64,000 nucleotides of DNA from Pseudisothecium myosuroides (GCA_951799445.1 OX637287.1:17856224-17920223), one strand, 5' to 3'; shown: positions 24,218-37,000, counted from the stretch's first letter. A program made the numbers and translations. Notes: a model not told the origin generated them from the sequence alone.

Positions 24218-24985
24218 TTAACTCCTAAGGGACTAAGTGTTTATTCAACATAGGAAAGAGATCTTGAGTAGATTCTTACGAAGTCATTTTGGGTTGAATG
24301 CCTATGAAATTTAGACACAATGTGCAAATGTATACCTCTATAGGTGAAAACCTAATTTTTTTTTCCAATTGGGTGCCCAGATCAAAAGTTATTGTGCCCT
24401 GGATTTTTTAGGCAGCTCATGCAACTTTAGGTAGCATGCGCAAAACTCCTCCTATAATTTTGAAATTTGATAGGTATGTAATTTACATGATACAAGATGT
24501 AAATGTCAAAAAAATAACTATACATAGTGTAAAAATCTCACTCTAGGAGGAGTTTAAAGTTTGTTGGCCTTGTCGGGCAAGGTTGAAAAAAAACTTTTTC
24601 TCCTAACTTCAAATGTTATAATCTTTCAATCCATGCAGTCAAAGTTTCTAAAAATTTCCAAGCATTCCTAAAGAAGCCTAGTACAAATTTGTACAGTTGA
24701 ATTTTGAAAAAAAATTATTTTTTCATTTTTTTCTTGCTGTCCTAAAAAGTAATAGTTTTTGACAATTTTTGCCCCAAATGTGCCTTGGTCATTTGGGGGT
24801 GAATATTAGAATAAAAAAACTTCTAATTTTTTCAATATTCATCAAAATAACCTTAAATAAAGATTCACATGTAGATTAGGATGATTAGCATCCATCTTAA
24901 GAATTTCATGCAAAAGTTCAAAATTATAAAATCATTAGGATTTGTCTAAGTTTAAAAGTAGTCTCCTTAGCCTTTTAGGAGTTAA
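24218..24985 (+). mobile_element. TTAA-flanked piggyBac-like MITE, 768 bp
   Basis: TTAACTCCTAAGGGAC and CCTTTTAGGAGTTAA form the ends. Internal sequence (for example AATCTCACTCTAGGAGGAG) is shared, in reverse, with the copy at 27373-28300, which shows that both belong to one subfamily. Confidence 0.65.
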
Positions 24986-25362
24986 GCTCAAAATTCTTTA
25001 AGGAGGTGAACTAAATATGTACAATATTTTGAGGAAAATAGATATTTTGATTTTTAGAATTGTAGAAAATAAAACCCGTTTGAAAAACAAAATAAAAATT
25101 AGTCATTTGTAAGTTGTCACTATTCTATTATTATATGGAGAAGGTCATTTACTATGAGAACCACAAAATATTTATTTCCATATTTTAAAATGAATGCCAA
25201 AAATAATTATCTTGCAAACTTTAATACAATATGAGATTGGCTATTTAAAAGATTCTTTCGTAAAATAGCTGTTAGTCTAGTGTAAAGCCATCTTTCCAAA
25301 TCCAAATTCTTTTTAATGAAAACTTGATAATAAGTCCTCCAAAAGCCTAAAATGAAAAATAA

Positions 25363-25365
<3 letters not shown>

Positions 25366-25393
<28 letters not shown>
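25366..25393 (+). repeat. (TA)n microsatellite
   Basis: An uninterrupted TA dinucleotide run of 28 bp in AT-rich intergenic DNA. Confidence 0.9.
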
Positions 25394-25396
<3 letters not shown>

Positions 25397-26131
25397 GAAA
25401 TGAATGTTTCCTACCAAAATAATTTTAGAAAAAATACAAAATAAACAAAGTCTCAAAGAGACTATATGATCTTTCTTTACTATGAACTCAAACTAAATAG
25501 AATTAGTATCCTTGAAGTTGTACGTGAAAACACTCCAATACACAAAGTGTGACAGAAAATAGTTTACTTCTTTCTTGTAATCACTTGTAAATGCATTAAG
25601 TTTTTGAACTCAAGTTTCAATTCTATAGCCTCATTTCGTCATTTAGGATGCATTAGATTGGATAATTCTCTTTTGTAAATTGTAATATTATTATGAATTC
25701 ATAAATTTGAACTTTGTAAACTTTTAAAAGTTAAAATTAATTAATTAATAGAACCACTCTTGGCTCTAAGTGTACACTTTTGTTTGTATATCCATTAATA
25801 ACTTCACTAGCCAATTTAATATTTGTATTTCAAACTTTAATTTTATCATTTGTGTGAAGAATTTCTATAAAATATATATTAATTTTTGAATCCCGCTTTC
25901 ATTCAAGAAAATCATATTTAATTGGAGAAAAAAGATATTTCTATATTTTTGCTACATTTGTACATTGTTTGTCATTTATTTTGAATGTCAAAAATTAGAG
26001 TAAATGAAGGTCCTATATTGTTGGTTTCTCTTTGCTCTTACTTCTACTTTGTATTGGAGGGAAGTTTGCATTTATAATACAAAATTAGGCTTTTGCACTT
26101 TTTTGAAGAATTTGTTCTCCTTCACTTATGG

Positions 26132-27096
26132 TTAACGCTTCAAGGCCTAAAAGCTTTTTGATAATGGTGGTTTTTAACGAGTTGTCTTATTTTGATATTT
26201 TTTTGCACATAAATGTGCTTGAAATTATAATTTTAACTGCACAGAAGTAAAGACTGCTTTGTCTAGTATGCATGGAATTAATTGTGAAAATATTGACCAT
26301 TGGATTTTTAGATTATAACAATTGTGGATAATCAACTTATAGGCAAAGTATTTCAAATTTTGGAGAAGAAAAATTATAAAAAGATGAATAATGCTTTATC
26401 ACCCCACCCACCCACCCAAAAAAGTATTAGAATCTAAGGCAAATGTAGTATTTTTTTAATTTACAAAGATGAGAAATAAAAAAACTCTCTCAAATTTGTA
26501 TAGATTTTCAAACACAAGGAGTAGAAAGCCAAAATTGACCAAATTAGATCCAACAAAATTTTGAAAAATTATATATAAGTCAATTTTTGAAAAATTATAT
26601 ATACGTCAAATTTTGAAAATTTGTATATGTGTCAAATTTTCAAATTTAAAGATTGATATTATTAGCATATTGTTTGGAACATGTTCCAAAAATTTGGAAC
26701 CATTCTAATTATTTTATGTTCTTAATCACACTAGATTGAACGTTGTATTTTTAAAATTGCTAAAAATAAAAATAAAATTTTCTTAGGCCCAATTTGTTTG
26801 TGCAGACCAAAGACTAGAAATGTATAAAAAAATATTTCTTTTCCATCCCCACTATTTCTTTCATTATAAGAAAATTATACTTGCTCCCTTTTCTACAAGA
26901 CTACATTTCCTAAATGAAATTTTAAATACTTCTCACATTGAAATTTTGAAAATTGTAAAATGCAACAAATATGTCAAATTGTTATTCTACAAGATCCTAC
27001 TTTATAAAATATAGAGATTTGTTTCACCCTACCAAGAATTTTCCATTGAAAATTTGAAAAAAAACCATTGTGTCCTCTTAATCCTTGAGGGGTTAA
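26132..27096. mobile_element. possible TTAA-flanked element, 965 bp
   Basis: The right end TTGAGGGGTTAA is clear. The left end TTAACGCTTCAAGGCC is a plausible but imperfect partner. The length is close to the 930-bp class. The pairing is uncertain. Confidence 0.4.
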
Positions 27097-27372
27097 ACCT
27101 TTTGTAAATGACCTTTACGTGAATCCTATGGGTGTCATTAAAATGCTTAAGATAAATTAAGTTGTTTCTTTCAAAAACAAAATCATCAACAAAATACTTA
27201 TTATGGTTTCAACCATGTAAAAAGATTTAGGTGTTCATTACAATGCATTCTCAAATATGGTTGCATTAGTTGGATCCATACAAATCATTAGCCACAAAGT
27301 AATTAAGACCACATATAAGGAAAGAAATAGAACAATAATGATAACTATGAAAAAAAGAATTATAATTTTAAA

Positions 27373-28300
27373 TTAATCCTTTAAGCCCCGAGGCATATTT
27401 CAAGCAGAAATTGTGAAAAATTGTCACTTCTAGGGCAGTGGGAAAAAAAAAAAAAAAAAAAAAAAATTCAAATTGCAATCATTCAAATTTGTACTAGACT
27501 ACTACAGGAATGTGTGGAAAAGATTACAAAAACTTTGACCGTGCGGATTGAAAGATTATAACGTTTGAAGTTAGAAGAAAAAGTTATTTTTCAGTCTTTC
27601 CCGATAGGGCCAAAAGACTTTAACTCCTCCTAGAGTGAGATTTTTACACTGCGTATGCTTATTTTTTGACATTTTCATCTTAAATCATGTAAGTTACATA
27701 CATTCATGCCAAATTTCAAAATTTAATGAGTTTTTTTGCAAAAGATTCTTAAGTTATTCCTAGATTGCTCGAGCTGCTAAAAAAATTCAAGAAAACATAA
27801 CTTTTGATCCGAGCATCTGATTGAAAAAAAAATTAGATTTTCACTATGCGGGTACTATATATGTAGGTCAATTTTGAAAACAAGTAGGTAAAATTTGGAT
27901 CATGCCTGAAATTTTAAAAATTTGTACAACTGTGTTTGAAAATCTAAAAAATTTCATTGTTGCTAATTTTGAATATCCAAAAATTATTCTTGAGAAAATT
28001 TAGAAAAAGGAACACATTTAAGCATAAATAGAAAAAAATCAATCCAAAATTAGGAGTGTCTAAAAATTAGAAAAGACAAAGTGCTGAAAGTCGAGAAATC
28101 CAAATTAAGCTGCCAAATTGTCAAACCGCAAAAAGTAAACTGTTTCGCCTGAAAGTACTAAAAGTAACCTATTTGTATGGTATATATTCACACCTTGTGT
28201 CAAAATTTTATAAACATCCAACCAAAATTGACTTCATAGGAATTTACCCGGATTTTCAATTGAATGTTTATTCAATGGACAATTGTCCTTTAGGGATTAA
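27373..28300 (-). mobile_element. TTAA-flanked piggyBac-like MITE, 928 bp, reverse orientation
   Basis: The ends are TTAATCCTTTAAGCCCCG and GTCCTTTAGGGATTAA. The right end contains the subterminal palindrome GGACAATTGTCC. The interior matches the 24218 copy in reverse and includes a run of 24 A at about 27443. The length agrees within 5 bp with the copies at 28889, 41465 and 56995. Confidence 0.75.
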
Positions 28301-28888
28301 ATGTGGTACCTCAAAAATAATGTAGAAGCTAATATTTTGGAATGAAGTACTATTAGATCACTATTTAAATCTATCACATTTGTAGATTTATTTTTTCAAC
28401 TAAATAATAACCTTCTTGTCTTGTTTGAATAAAAAAAATTATTTGATAAGCTATCCCAGTTAAAATTCACACTACTTGTTTGTTTGTTTGTTTCTAAAGA
28501 AAAGATGAACTTTATAAAGTTAATTTTTTGACCTAGACTTATTTTTTGATAAATCACATTTTGAAAAGAAATTGAATATACATACATATATTTGCATACT
28601 TTCAAAAAAACTTTATGCAATACAACAATATAACAACATCATATATAGGTTTTATAAAAACAATATAAAACAGACAATTTATCTATTACTATAAACAATT
28701 CATTTCATTGCATTTAATAAAATATACTTGAAATAGAAATCAATATGCAATTAAAATTCTAATGAATAAATTGACATCATTCAATTTATTTGCTAATAGG
28801 ATTTATATATAATATAGTATTCAAAGTCAAAAACATTTCTCATTTGCCGAATGAAAACTATCCAGAAACAAATTTTTAGTAAAATGTT

Positions 28889-29818
28889 TTAACCCCTTAA
28901 GGACCAAAGTCCCCTCGGGGGACTTTTTGGAAATCAGGCAGGCTCGTGTGACCTCAAATTTAGACCTGGTTTTTTTAAACTTTTTTCGAAGATAGGAAAT
29001 GTTAGTAGATTTCTAAAAATATAATTTTTTTTCCAATCGGTGCCTGAGAGCAAAAGTTATGCCACCCTAAGTCAAAAAAGTTGTTCGCCGGGTAGATAAA
29101 AAAAAAACAGAAAAATGAATTTTTTTAATTAAATTTTTTTTTTCTGAAAGATCATGCTTTTGTCTATATTTGAAGCTTTGATTCATTCTATTTGGACTAA
29201 GAATGAGAAAGTTATGAGCAATCTTGATTTTCAGGCAATCTAAGTATTTTCTTCAAAAAACAACTTACAAAATTCATTTTTGAATGCAATTTTCAATTTT
29301 TTTCAATTTTTTTTTTTTTGACAAGGTTAAGTTTTTATGCAAGAATAATTCCCCTGTTGGGATTATGGTGTTTTAATTCCACCTAAGAGCTATTAACAAT
29401 TTAGTGTTTTGTTCAATTTTGGACCTACTTCTACTTAACAATTTTTTTATATGTGAAAATCAAGTTTTGACATTCTGAAATTTTTATCCCCAACTCTCAA
29501 CTCAAATTTTCAACATAAATTTTTTTGACTTTATGGTATGTAATCCAAAGAAAATCCACAAATGGCCATCAGAGTCATCTGAAATTACAGGCCATAGTTC
29601 AAAAAAAAAAAATTTTCCAACTTCAAATGCTCATATCTTCCAATCCAAACAGTCAAACTTCATGAAATTTTTAGCACATGATCTGAGACAATTGAAGTAC
29701 AAGATCCTACAACTAGATTAAAAAAAAAGTTTTTTTCAGTTTAGGGAGTGATCGCAGCAGAAATGACAGTTTTCAGTGGTTTTGGAGCGAGAAAATGCCT
29801 TGGTCCTTTAGGGGTTAA
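28889..29818 (+). mobile_element. TTAA-flanked piggyBac-like MITE, 930 bp (reference copy)
   Basis: The element begins TTAACCCCTTAAGGACC and ends GGTCCTTTAGGGGTTAA. Inside the left end lies the hairpin AGTCCCCTCGGGGGACT. The interior aligns along its length with the copy at 56995, with shared blocks such as AATGAGAAAGTTATG and AATTCATTTTTGAATGCAAT. There is no transposase frame, so mobility would depend on an enzyme encoded elsewhere. Confidence 0.85.
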
Positions 29819-30110
29819 CGGACCATTAGAAGAAGTTTCCGGCCTCGAAGAGGCCGTTAACAAATGTTTTTCGGCACCCCTGCGGTGCAATTACAGAACA
29901 ATTAAAAATTATTTTTTTATTTTTTTAATATTTTTTTTAATAAAAAAATTATATATATTTTTAAAAAAAATATTAAAAAAATAAAAAAAAGTCTGACGTG
30001 GCACTAGTAGTGCCACATCAGCACCCGAAATCAAATATTTTTTTATTTGAATTTTTTCTTCAATTGCACCCGGGGGGGTTAAAACTCGCGGCCCCTTCGG
30101 GGGCTGAAAT
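29819..30110. repeat. cluster of nested palindromes
   Basis: This lies directly against the right end of the 930-bp element. It contains GGCCTCGAAGAGGCC, GCACCCCTGCGGTGC, a long A/T-only inverted repeat (about 29905-29990), the perfect palindrome GTGGCACTAGTAGTGCCAC, and TCAAATATTTTTTTATTTGA. The segments GGTGCAATT (29883-29891) and AATTGCACC (30062-30070) are inverted and may be termini of a ~210-bp foldback element. A further hairpin, GGCCCCTTCGGGGGC, follows at about 30091. Confidence 0.65.
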
Positions 30111-30191
30111 TTCTTGTAATGCTTCATTAGTCTATTAGACAAGTGGGGCATATAAAGCACCACAATCTAAAACATTCATTGTAGGTACAAT

Positions 30192-30614
30192 CTAAATACC
30201 ACCTGGACCAAATGGAGGTTCTAATGGAATAATAATATGCGGTATTGTTGGAACAATTTGCACTGGTGTTGGAACAATTTGCGATATTGTTGGAGCAATT
30301 GGAGGTGCTAATGAAGAACCTATTGGAGAACCTATTGGAGCAGAAGAAATAGGATTGGGTATTGTGTTGAGTGTGTTGTGGAACCACCATGGTATTCCAA
30401 ATATCCAAGCTTTTGAAACTTTCTTTGGAGGTATAACTTGTGGAATAATAGGTGTACTTGTTGGAGCAATTGCTGGAGCATGAGAAATAGGAGGTTGAAT
30501 TGTTTCAAAAGAAATTAGATGCCACCATGGAAAACGTCGAGCTGCGCTAATTGTATGTGATTGCATTGCAAATAATAAGAGTCCAAAAAAAAATATAGAT
30601 TTGAAATTAGCCAT
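30192..30614 (-). CDS. small secreted proline-rich protein
   Basis: 140 residues, beginning at the ATG that gives MANFK with a textbook signal peptide (about 1-24, ending TISA). An in-frame start 14 codons upstream is possible but would place hydrophobic residues before the charged n-region. The mature part is rich in Pro, Ile and Ser and contains two PWW motifs (29-31 and 75-77), each followed by a T-I-x-P-x-I-S stretch and a Pro/Ile-rich segment, so it looks like an internal duplication with a unit of about 46 residues. No cysteines occur in the mature part. I recognise no named family. A role in the cell wall or apoplast is plausible from composition only. It sits alone among repeats. Confidence 0.55.
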   Translation of the reverse strand: MANFKSIFFFGLLLFAMQSHTISAARRFPWWHLISFETIQPPISHAPAIAPTSTPIIPQVIPPKKVSKAWIFGIPWWFHNTLNTIPNPISSAPIGSPIGSSLAPPIAPTISQIVPTPVQIVPTIPHIIIPLEPPFGPGGI

Positions 30615-30656
30615 ATTGATAGATTGATAAATTATCAAAATATATAAAATAAACAA

Positions 30657-31733
30657 AAAATAATAATTAAAATCCTTAAGTAATCTATCAAAATTTTATT
30701 TTTAAATGACATATTATAATTTTAAATAATATTTTAATAGAAATATGATTTAGTTTAAAATGAAACATCTATTCTATATTAGAAGTGGTCCTTGTCTGGG
30801 TCTTGTATCTTCACTTATTTGTATATAATTGTGATCATTTGCCAGTTGGTTCTTCAAAAAATCATTGTCTAAAAGGTCTAAGATTAATACTTCTTCTCGA
30901 AAATTAAAATTAAAAATATTCTTATCGTAAAAGTAAATTTGATTTTACTTTTATTTGATTGGTAAGGCAATTATTTTTCTTGTTCTTGGTTTCTATTTTC
31001 ATATCCTATTTTTATTCAAATTCAAACTTCCACCATTATATCTTGTGCACAAGGTAAACTTTCAACGGCTTTCAAGATGGTGACCAGCACAAGTTAGTTA
31101 GTAAACTTAAAATATACATAGTTCATGTTTTACATATTATAAGTTGTACAACACAAAAAACAATTAATGTATCTTTATACATAAAATCTTTAATAAAAAT
31201 TGAAGTCTATGTATAATTTTTAGTTTTTTAATCTAATTAATCTAAAAAAATGCCACTTCTACATTCAAGAGGGGCACTCCTTGTAAAATTTCATAACCAT
31301 ATGAGTTCAAAGGGCATTTAAAGTGGGAATAATATTCAAATATGACTAACTTTATAAAGCCTTGTGATTTGTTGATTGTTTGGCCCAACTAAAAACAAAC
31401 CACACCTAATTTTAATTGGCAAATTAAGTGTTTAAAATTTTCAAATGTTAGTATTACTTCATTCCAAAAAAAATATTGTATAAATTGAACAAAAATACAA
31501 GACTAATCACATATTTAAATAAACAAAATTGGCACTTCAAGTGCACATTGCAATCACAAAAACACAACATATGATCATTGTCAAGTCAATACTAAAATTC
31601 TAAGCTAAATCCCCGTGGATACCTTAAGCAGATATCCATAAGAACAATAATATCATAAAAGGTCAGCAAATGCTAACACAACAACCTTGACATCCTATAC
31701 GTGTGGGACATCCTAAAGGTCAATTTATTATTT
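30657..31733. other. upstream flank of the secreted protein gene
   Basis: AT-rich DNA without a recognisable gene. A TATA-like ATTTTATATA (minus strand, 30641-30650) is too close to the ATG to be the obvious TATA box, so the promoter cannot be placed. Confidence 0.35.
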
Positions 31734-32331
31734 TTAACCCCTGAAGGACCATAAGGCCACCATGTGGCTTCTACAACTACATTTGTAGAAAATTTGAAAT
31801 GTGAACTTCACTAACAGTTTGTAAACAACAAAGAGAAATTAGATGATTTTTTTAGATGAATCCTTAGATACAATTTGATCAAGAAATGATTGAGTGTGCA
31901 ATTTTTGGTGATTTTTTTGAGAATGGAGAAGGTACTTGGGGCCATCACTTCACATCTTCATACGTTTTTTTCACAGCTCAAAATGATTTGAAAAAATCAC
32001 GCATCAAAACCATGATGGTATGTACCCGTGGAAAAAAATTGGAATTTTAGGATCACTTTTGAGCATTTTGATTTCAACATTCTGATTTCAACGTATGTAC
32101 AAAGTACCACCTAACTGAACATCTTTCATCAATCTTGTCAACGGTAACATTTTTTTTTAAATTGTGCAATCTAGTCAATCTTTTAATTACAGACAAGCTA
32201 CATAACTCTTCTTTCATTTCAATGGTGACAATCATCAAAATTATTCCACACAAATTAGGAATTATGCTTGTTACAAGAGCTAGTCAAGAAAACAAGAGCT
32301 ATGCTCAAACACCCCAATCCTTAGGGGTTAA
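31734..32331 (+). mobile_element. TTAA-flanked piggyBac-like MITE, 598 bp
   Basis: TTAACCCCTGAAGGACC at the left and TCCTTAGGGGTTAA at the right. The subterminal hairpin AAGGCCACCATGTGGCTT follows the left TIR. The interior is largely different from the 930-bp copies, so it is a separate subfamily. Confidence 0.7.
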
Positions 32332-33170
32332 GGTAGCAACACCCATAACCATCAAAATAAGCAATTCAGCATAATTGGAGACACCTTTTTGTAGAAATGA
32401 TATTTTTTTAGTATTAGCAACTGAAAATCATGAATTTTCCAAAAAAAAAATAGAATTTTTGGATAAGGCATCTATTTTCTATGAATTTTCAAAGTACAAC
32501 TCCCTAGGGCACCCTAAACCACAGTCTACTAAATATGCCTTGATTTTAGCACCAAAATCTAAAAAAATCAGAGCCCACCAACCACAATTAAACATTGGGC
32601 ATGGTTTCAAGGTACATTTGAAGACACTTTAAGGGAACTCTACTATCAATTATGGGTACACTAACGGTTATGAGTGTTGCTACCTTAACCAAAGTTTTAC
32701 TTCAAATATAGTTTAAGATCACAACATTGAACTCACAAGTTTCCATGATTTTTTCAGTGAAGAAACTGAACCTACAAACAAAAGATTTAGTACATTAAAT
32801 TATTTTACCTTATTAACTTCTAATTTTTTCTAATATTATGTTTATATAATATAATTATATATAATTATAAAGCACCCTTTATTAATTATAACCATTTGTT
32901 TCATTAACAGAAATCCTATACTGTTTCTAAAAACATGTATTTTTCACCTCGCAACATTAAATGACATCTTATATTAGTCCTCGTGTAGTTTTCTAATTAT
33001 ACCTACTAGCAGAGTCTCCCTCAAGCTTGTATAGTCATACTTAATATAGTAATATAAAAAAATAAAAACTTTCTAAAATCATCTTTCGGAATCAGTAAAT
33101 AATCATATGGGTGGAAAATAATTGTGTTTTAAAAGATAAAATACAATACAAATTTATTCAATTACTGCAC

Positions 33171-33832
33171 TTAACCCCTAAATGCCCGAGGCACCAAATT
33201 TTGGTGTCAATTAAACTTGAAGTTAAATAAAACCTAACCAAGTTGCTATTTTTAATCATTTATATTTTGAAAAATTCTTTTTGAAGTCTAGTTTTAGACT
33301 TTTAGCGTCAAAAGTTCGATTTTGAAAATGATGGATTATGATTTTTCTATTCAAGATTTTATGCAAGGATACCCATTGCAATCTTGACTTTCCGTAGTAT
33401 TGAGGGGTCTTGAAAATGAGCCTCAAATACACTAGATCTTAGAGGAAAAATCACATTAGAAATTCATTTAAAAAAATTGTAGAGTAGATTTTGAAAAGCC
33501 ATAAATTGATTGGGATTGACATGCATGTTGAATCCTTTAACCTCATATTTTTTATTGACCAACTTTTTAGATTTGACATGTGAAGAGGATTGAAAGACTT
33601 CAAGTTACTTTCGCAATTTTAACACCTTCATGTTCAAATGTTATAATCTTTCAATTCATAAATGATATTGTTGTGTTTTCTTATCCTATGTGACCTTTAA
33701 CATGTCTAGTTTGAATTCGTACGGTTTACAATTAAAAAAAAATTGATACAACTTATCAAAATGTTGGCTTCTTGTTCAATTTAGAGCAAATTTCTAGAAG
33801 TTCAAAAAAGGGCTTGGGCATTTAGGGGTTAA
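33171..33832 (+). mobile_element. TTAA-flanked piggyBac-like MITE, 662 bp
   Basis: The ends are TTAACCCCTAAATGCCC and GGGCATTTAGGGGTTAA, a near-perfect pair. The hairpin GGCACCAAATTTTGGTGTC lies inside the left end. The truncated copy at 12495 is a relative. It ends 222 bp upstream of the ATG of the plastid protein gene, so it may lie in or near that promoter. Confidence 0.8.
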
Positions 33833-34053
33833 AATCCTTAAAATCCTAAGAACAAAACATGAATTTTCAAATTCCTCAATATAGGTACTGTACTGAAAAC
33901 ATTTTCATTCGTTTGAGAGTTTTCTCATCCATTTCCCAACATGTGAACCGGGGAACTCAATGGTAGGGAACAAAGGGAACGTGAAACAGAGCACATAGCG
34001 ACGACGAAGCTGAACTAATTAGGGCTCGTAAGATTGCAGAAATCCTTTTGGCT

Positions 34054-37000
34054 ATGGCAACGATGGCAACACCCGACGTGTTGCGGAGCTCCCACGTCTG
34101 CGTCCTCGCGTCGTCTCTGTCCCTTCCCGGCACCAATGCATCGCCCACTTGCTCAGCTTCCTGTCGAACGAATTCTTGTCAAATTCGACGCAGAATTCCG
34201 CAGATAGCGAGCTCGCTGCTGCTGCAGGCTCCCGCTACTGGAGCTTCGAGGTTTTGCGATTCGGGGATTCCAGGGATTTCTCAATGGAATTCTTCTTTTA
34301 TATGGAATCCATTACCTAGACGGAGGTCGTTGGTATTGCAAGCGAAGAAGGTGGCAGAAATTGAGGTTAGTGCGGATAAGGTAGGTGCATCGGCTGGTGC
34401 AGAAGAGGAGGAGGAGGAGGAGGAGGTGGAAATCTCGTGGGTGCAAGAGAAGGCTGAGGATCTCGTTTTCGCTACTGGCAAAGCAATTGATAGAGTTCCT
34501 GGACCAAGAGTGGGAGAGACTCGCATGCCCTGGCTCGTTGCGGTGCCGTTGGCCTACCTCGGAATCACTTTCGTTATTTCTGTCTATAAGACGTACAAGA
34601 AATACACTTCTCCCAGAGGGCAACGAAAACGTCAGGTAGGAATCCGCTCGGACAATTCGCCGTAAAGTTTTTGTCATTTTTGTCATTGGTTCCGATTTCG
34701 TTGCTTTTGTTACAGAAGAACACGCTTTGTGCTATCTTCCTTTAATCGTGAAGTTCATGCATTTCTGCTCATAAGCTTCTTTTAGAATTTATGGATTATG
34801 TCAAAATGATGTCAGCAGTTCAAAGATTTTGCTAAGTGATTAGATTATTTGATTTAGAGATTGCCTCAAAAATTGAATTGCAAACTTATTTTTAGATTTT
34901 CTTTATTGTGAATGACAAGATGAATCTATAACAAAACCTCATAGATTTGTGCGCAGTCAATATTTATCGACTTTATGAAAGTTCCCTTGATCAGGTTCAT
35001 ATGATTCTCGATTTTGATTGATTGTTGTATTGGAAAGCAATATGCATTATGGATTAGCTTTTGTCACTCGTTTATACATCAGAGGCCCAATAATCGTCCA
35101 ATGCGTTCGCTTCTGAAATATATCATCTCTCCGGTTTGGTTGTGTTTCTGATGAAAGAATGTGGTGACAGGTAGGAAAGAACGCGTACTTGTGCGAAACT
35201 TTGGAAGAGTATTTTCCGTCGAAAAGGAATGAATTGGATTCCAGGACACTTCAAAAGCTCTCAAGCACGGTACACTTTGATGCACCTTTTCCGTCCCATT
35301 TCTTCGGTTTTATATTTTAGCTCCGCTATATCTCAAATTTCAGCACAGTACCTGTTAACATGAAATGTCTGAATATGCATCATATCATTCATTGGTATCA
35401 AGGCATTGCGACGTGGCCGTCTGGTGAGAGAAAATCTGATTATTAGACATCCAATATTCTGTCTCTTTCTACGAGACACATGCATTTTGCTGTACACAAT
35501 TATTACATATATGCAGTGTACATTCGTAGATGTATCATAAAATTTCGTGGGGTGATGGATTGATCATTACATTTCGGGAAAACAGAATTCAGGGAAGCAA
35601 GTCTTTGTGAGGGGAGCAGGCTTCCCGCTTTCTCTTACTTTGATTAATAATAAATATATCTAAATTAGAGGGGCTCACACTGCAATTGGACTTGTGGAGA
35701 TGTGCAGTGCGATTTCTCTAATGCTGAGGTTCTGCGCAAATATATACGTTATGTACTGAACGAGCGACCGTTCACTCCAGAGACAGTTGCTGACCTGCTC
35801 CATTTGAGGAAGATTTCTGGTTTAAGTGAATCTGAGGTTGCCGAAGTACTGAATGATGTTGCCAAACGCGTCGTGAAGGCTAAAGGTACTTCACTTCCAT
35901 GCATTTGTGCTTCGTTTGGCCAATGCGCATGGAAGGAGGAAGTTTGCAACCTTGTGGTTTTGTGGCATAGGATTGCTTCTTTCCACATTGGCTGAATGGG
36001 ACAAAAATGGTCCAGCATCCACCTATTTTCGCATGAACATATTGGCATTTTTTATCATTCACTTTACGTGCTCGAGTCTTAGTCATGAGAACAGGTCGTT
36101 TTAGATCGTATATCAATCATGTGAATGTGGGTGTGCCAGGCCCAGTCGTGATGAATACTGAAGGTTTCACAGAAAAGGGTATTAAGCGCAAGGCCGCAGT
36201 CCAGGGCCTCTTTTCCAAGCTCCTCTATCTCTCTGAAGTAAGTTCACTACAAATTGCCGCAACAGTATAAGCCTGCTGGAATAGACTTCTACATTTTTTT
36301 TCCCCTCCAAGCTCTAAGCTTGCCAGTCGTGATGAATAACTGTGTAGAACCCAGTAAGAACAATCATGCCAGTGTATCATGTATTCTCTGTGGTTTTGCC
36401 TGTTGCATCTACACAGTTATCGTTTCTTAAATATGCTGAATGTGTAACGTTTTAGAATCATTGCATTTCAATGATGCTTTCATGTCATATCAGCTAGTCA
36501 TTTAAGACTAGAGAAAGTGGTTTAGGTTTAGGTTTAGGTTTAGAGTGGTTCTCAATTGTAGAACATCTCTGACCCGCTGTTGGCTTGTTCCAGTTGGAGG
36601 AGTTTGTTACAAGTGATAACAGGAGTGCCTTGACCATTAAAACAACATTTGGTGTCACTGAGTATGTCTAATATTCCAACCTTTCCAGTGTTTGTTATTA
36701 TCTCCATGCAAATGTGGAACATGCAAATTCTCTTGTAGATTTAGTAACTGCTTTCATGTCTTAGCTGAATCTTAGGAATTCTCTCTGAATATGATCCATT
36801 GTTTCCAGTCACATAAAAGTATACGACTGTCTCTCAAGCTCTTACTATATGAATAGCAACAAAAATTGCATACTTAGGTTTTACAAGAACCTGAATTAGA
36901 TTACAAAAGTAATGTATTGATATTATTGACTTCTTCTGCTGCAGCGACGATGCAAACCTAATTCGGATTGATACACTGTCGGAGCAATCAGACGTAGAGT

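Noticed and set aside
34281..34686. Minus-strand frames within exon 1 of the plastid protein gene
   Set aside because: Ser- and Leu-rich shadows created by the Glu codon tract of the real gene on the other strand.
36519..36544. Interstitial telomere
   Set aside because: Only four units, of a hexamer (GGTTTA) that is not the usual plant heptamer, inside an intron; simple slippage is enough.
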